NCBI GenBank assembly: GCA_015494165.1
Contig: WGBS01000002.1
Coordinates: 1 to 8,503, forward strand
Reading direction: 5' to 3'
Origin: Gammaproteobacteria bacterium
Lineage (GTDB): Bacteria > Pseudomonadota > Gammaproteobacteria > S144-34
DNA: 8,503 nt
Part shown: piece by piece, positions 7,382-8,503 of the stretch
Position numbering within the stretch: the stretch's first letter is position 1
Layout of the letters: every line of letters starts with the position of its first letter
Notes under the pieces: model-generated
What the model saw: the letters and a program-made list of their open reading frames with translations, nothing else
Databases searched by the model: none
Told to the model about the DNA's origin: nothing
Program-made: the position numbers and the translations under genes

Positions 7382-8384
7382 CGCACTCGATGCGGGTGCC
7401 GTCCGGCGTCATGCGGCAGTCGAGCTCGTGCACCGTCTTCTGCCAGCCCGTGCTCGGCACGACCACGTTGGCCTCGGGGTTGTCGGGGTCCTCGGGCATC
7501 GCGTAGGTGATGTTGGCCCGGTAGCTCGCGCGGAAGCGGCCGTCCGGCGCGAAGTCCGTCACCACGGTCTCGACGAAGTAGGTCATCTCGACACCGTCGG
7601 CGACGCGGTCGCGCTCGCGCGAGCGGCACACCAGCCGCGTGCCCTCGTCGCGGCAGGTGGTGTGGGCCGAGGGCAGGTGGTCCGAGGGCCAGCGGTTCTC
7701 CAGCCAGCTCGCCGCGAGCAGCACGGCCTTGACGTCGAGGCGCCGCTCGCGCTTCGCCTGCGCCTTGCCGGCCGCCTTCGGCTTCGCCTTCCCCTTCGTC
7801 GGGCGGGCCGCGGCGCGCGCCTGCCGCGTCGCGGGCGGCTTCTCCGGCTTGCGCGCCTGCGCCTGGCGCGCCGCCTCCTCGCGCAGCCTGCGCACGCGGG
7901 CGATCTCCTCGCGCGCCGGCAGGTAGTCCTGGGCCGCCGCCTTGCGCAGCCACTCCAGCGCGGCGTCGTAGTCGCGCTCGGTCCCGAGGCCCGCCGCGTA
8001 CATGCGCCCGAGCTGGTACTGCGCCGGCGAGTAGCCGGCCTCGGCCGCCCGCCGGATGAGCTCGAAGGCACGGGCCGGGTCGCGGCGCGTGCCGATGCCG
8101 CGAAGGTGCATGTAGCCGAGGCGGTAGAGCGCCTTGGGGTGGCCCTGGCGGGCGGCCCTGCGGAACCACTTGAGCGCCTCCTGCGGGTTGACGGTGGGGC
8201 CGCGGCCTTTCAGGTAGGCCTCGCCCACGGCATACTGCGCGTCGGCGTCGCCCGCCTCGGCCTGCTTGAGGCGCTTGGCGAAGACCTGCTCCCAGATGTA
8301 GTCCACGGCGGACGCCGGCGAGGGCCACACGGGCGCGGCCAGCACCAGCGCCAGCACCGTCAGGCGCAGCCAGGCGTGTCGCAC
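7332..8384 (-). CDS. Exported Sel1-repeat protein with Cys-paired C-terminal domain
   Basis: A 350-residue protein from the GTG at 8384. A signal peptide is clear: basic MRHAWLR, a hydrophobic stretch (8-20) and a likely cut after ASA (residue 26), so it is periplasmic or outer. Three Sel1-like repeats follow in exact 36-residue register (45-80, 81-116, 117-152), with a partial fourth beginning at 153. Sel1 repeats form alpha-solenoids that scaffold protein contacts. Next comes a charged, Ala/Lys/Arg-rich linker (~160-216), then a beta-looking domain (~217-350) that I do not recognise, with Cys244/Cys253 and Cys323/Cys334 as two close pairs. The GTG start is chosen because AGGGGA lies 6 bases upstream and the signal peptide begins there. 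The earlier in-frame TTG at 8429 lies inside the -10 box. The 3' end overlaps the aldolase gene by 50 bases. Confidence 0.85.
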   Translation of the reverse strand: MRHAWLRLTVLALVLAAPVWPSPASAVDYIWEQVFAKRLKQAEAGDADAQYAVGEAYLKGRGPTVNPQEALKWFRRAARQGHPKALYRLGYMHLRGIGTRRDPARAFELIRRAAEAGYSPAQYQLGRMYAAGLGTERDYDAALEWLRKAAAQDYLPAREEIARVRRLREEAARQAQARKPEKPPATRQARAAARPTKGKAKPKAAGKAQAKRERRLDVKAVLLAASWLENRWPSDHLPSAHTTCRDEGTRLVCRSRERDRVADGVEMTYFVETVVTDFAPDGRFRASYRANITYAMPEDPDNPEANVVVPSTGWQKTVHELDCRMTPDGTRIECVKDGRARVEFRRVGRP

Positions 8385-8390
8385 TTTGCT

Positions 8391-8396
8391 TCCCCT
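8391..8396 (-). promoter_or_regulatory. Shine-Dalgarno AGGGGA for the Sel1-repeat gene
   Basis: Minus-strand AGGGGA is followed by AGCAAA and then GTG (8384). The 6-base spacing is close to ideal and decides the start against the in-frame TTG 45 bases upstream. Confidence 0.7.
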
Positions 8397-8428
8397 CGCG
8401 GCGCTCCCGCGCCGCCCCGCTACGGTCA

Positions 8429-8456
8429 ATTATGGATGTCGGCCGGAAGCTGTAAA
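8429..8456 (-). promoter_or_regulatory. Sigma-70-type promoter of the Sel1-repeat gene
   Basis: Minus-strand TTTACA (8456-8451) and CATAAT (8434-8429) each match consensus in 5 of 6 bases and are separated by 16 bases. The predicted start near 8422 would leave a leader of about 38 bases containing the AGGGGA ribosome-binding site. This is the AT-richest stretch in the window. A 6-base inverted repeat, CGGAAG (8444-8449) and CTTCCG (8470-8475), brackets the -35 box and could be an operator, though it is short. Confidence 0.65.
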
Positions 8457-8503
8457 TTTTCAGAGACACCTTCCGTCGGATTCCTGACGCCGCTGGCGGG
8501 GGC
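8457..8503. other. Right-edge non-coding stretch
   Basis: Between the Sel1-repeat promoter and the window edge I see no convincing gene start on either strand. It holds one arm of the short inverted repeat (8470-8475) and the 9-base palindrome-like TCCGTCGGA (8472-8480). It is too short to say more. Confidence 0.4.

Noticed and set aside
8427..8429. TTG as start of the Sel1-repeat protein
   Set aside because: It sits in the -10 box, upstream of the predicted transcript start, and would place 15 polar residues before the signal peptide.
8432..8455. Tiny plus-strand ATG frame of seven codons in the promoter region
   Set aside because: Too short, no ribosome-binding site, and it lies over the minus-strand promoter elements.
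7273..8469. 398-codon minus-strand frame overlapping the Sel1-repeat gene in another phase
   Set aside because: The alternative phase carries the signal peptide and three exact 36-residue repeats; this one has no pattern.

Overview
The window is very GC-rich (by eye well above 70% G+C), densely packed bacterial chromosome. The proteins most resemble a gammaproteobacterium. UbiX is the longer Pseudomonas-type form (AMTGASGA start, PPWGG end), ThiD is the HGSGCTLA-type seen in Pseudomonas and relatives, and the order thiD-thiE-hemL is familiar from that group. A Chromatiales/Ectothiorhodospiraceae-like lineage is my guess; no rRNA or other marker here settles it. I see no mobile element, tRNA, CRISPR array or other sign of recent transfer, and the base composition is even except for a short AT-richer promoter patch near the right end.

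Layout. (1) Positions 2-580, plus strand: the 3' part of ubiX, a flavin prenyltransferase gene cut by the left edge. (2) Positions 478-6503, minus strand: a five-gene run transcribed right to left, thiD > thiE > hemL > MFS transporter > DedA-PAP2-LssY_C fusion. The first three genes are joined by 4-base ATGA overlaps, the next two by gaps of 7 and 9 bases. The last gene runs 103 bases into the end of ubiX. (3) Positions 6598-7381, plus strand: a 58-residue rubredoxin gene and, 4 bases later, a class II aldolase/adducin-family gene, divergent from thiD. (4) Positions 7332-8384, minus strand: an exported Sel1-repeat protein that converges on and overlaps the aldolase gene by 50 bases, with a recognisable sigma-70-type promoter at 8429-8456. 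The last ~120 bases hold this promoter and no gene.

How the genes work together. ThiD and ThiE make and join the pyrimidine half of thiamine phosphate. HemL makes 5-aminolevulinate for tetrapyrroles, and UbiX makes the prenylated FMN used in ubiquinone synthesis, so the core is cofactor biosynthesis. The MFS transporter and the three-domain membrane protein at the end of the operon are envelope proteins of unknown substrate.

No new defence or mobile system is visible. The most interesting signals are regulatory and architectural. Two perfect TATAAT boxes each lie exactly 8 bases before an ATG (thiD and the DedA fusion), which suggests leaderless mRNAs; one of them contains the stop codon of the preceding gene. 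There are two convergent coding overlaps, a DedA domain lacking a normally essential acidic residue, an aldolase with Asp in place of the usual catalytic Glu, and a nine-G tract inside a coding region.
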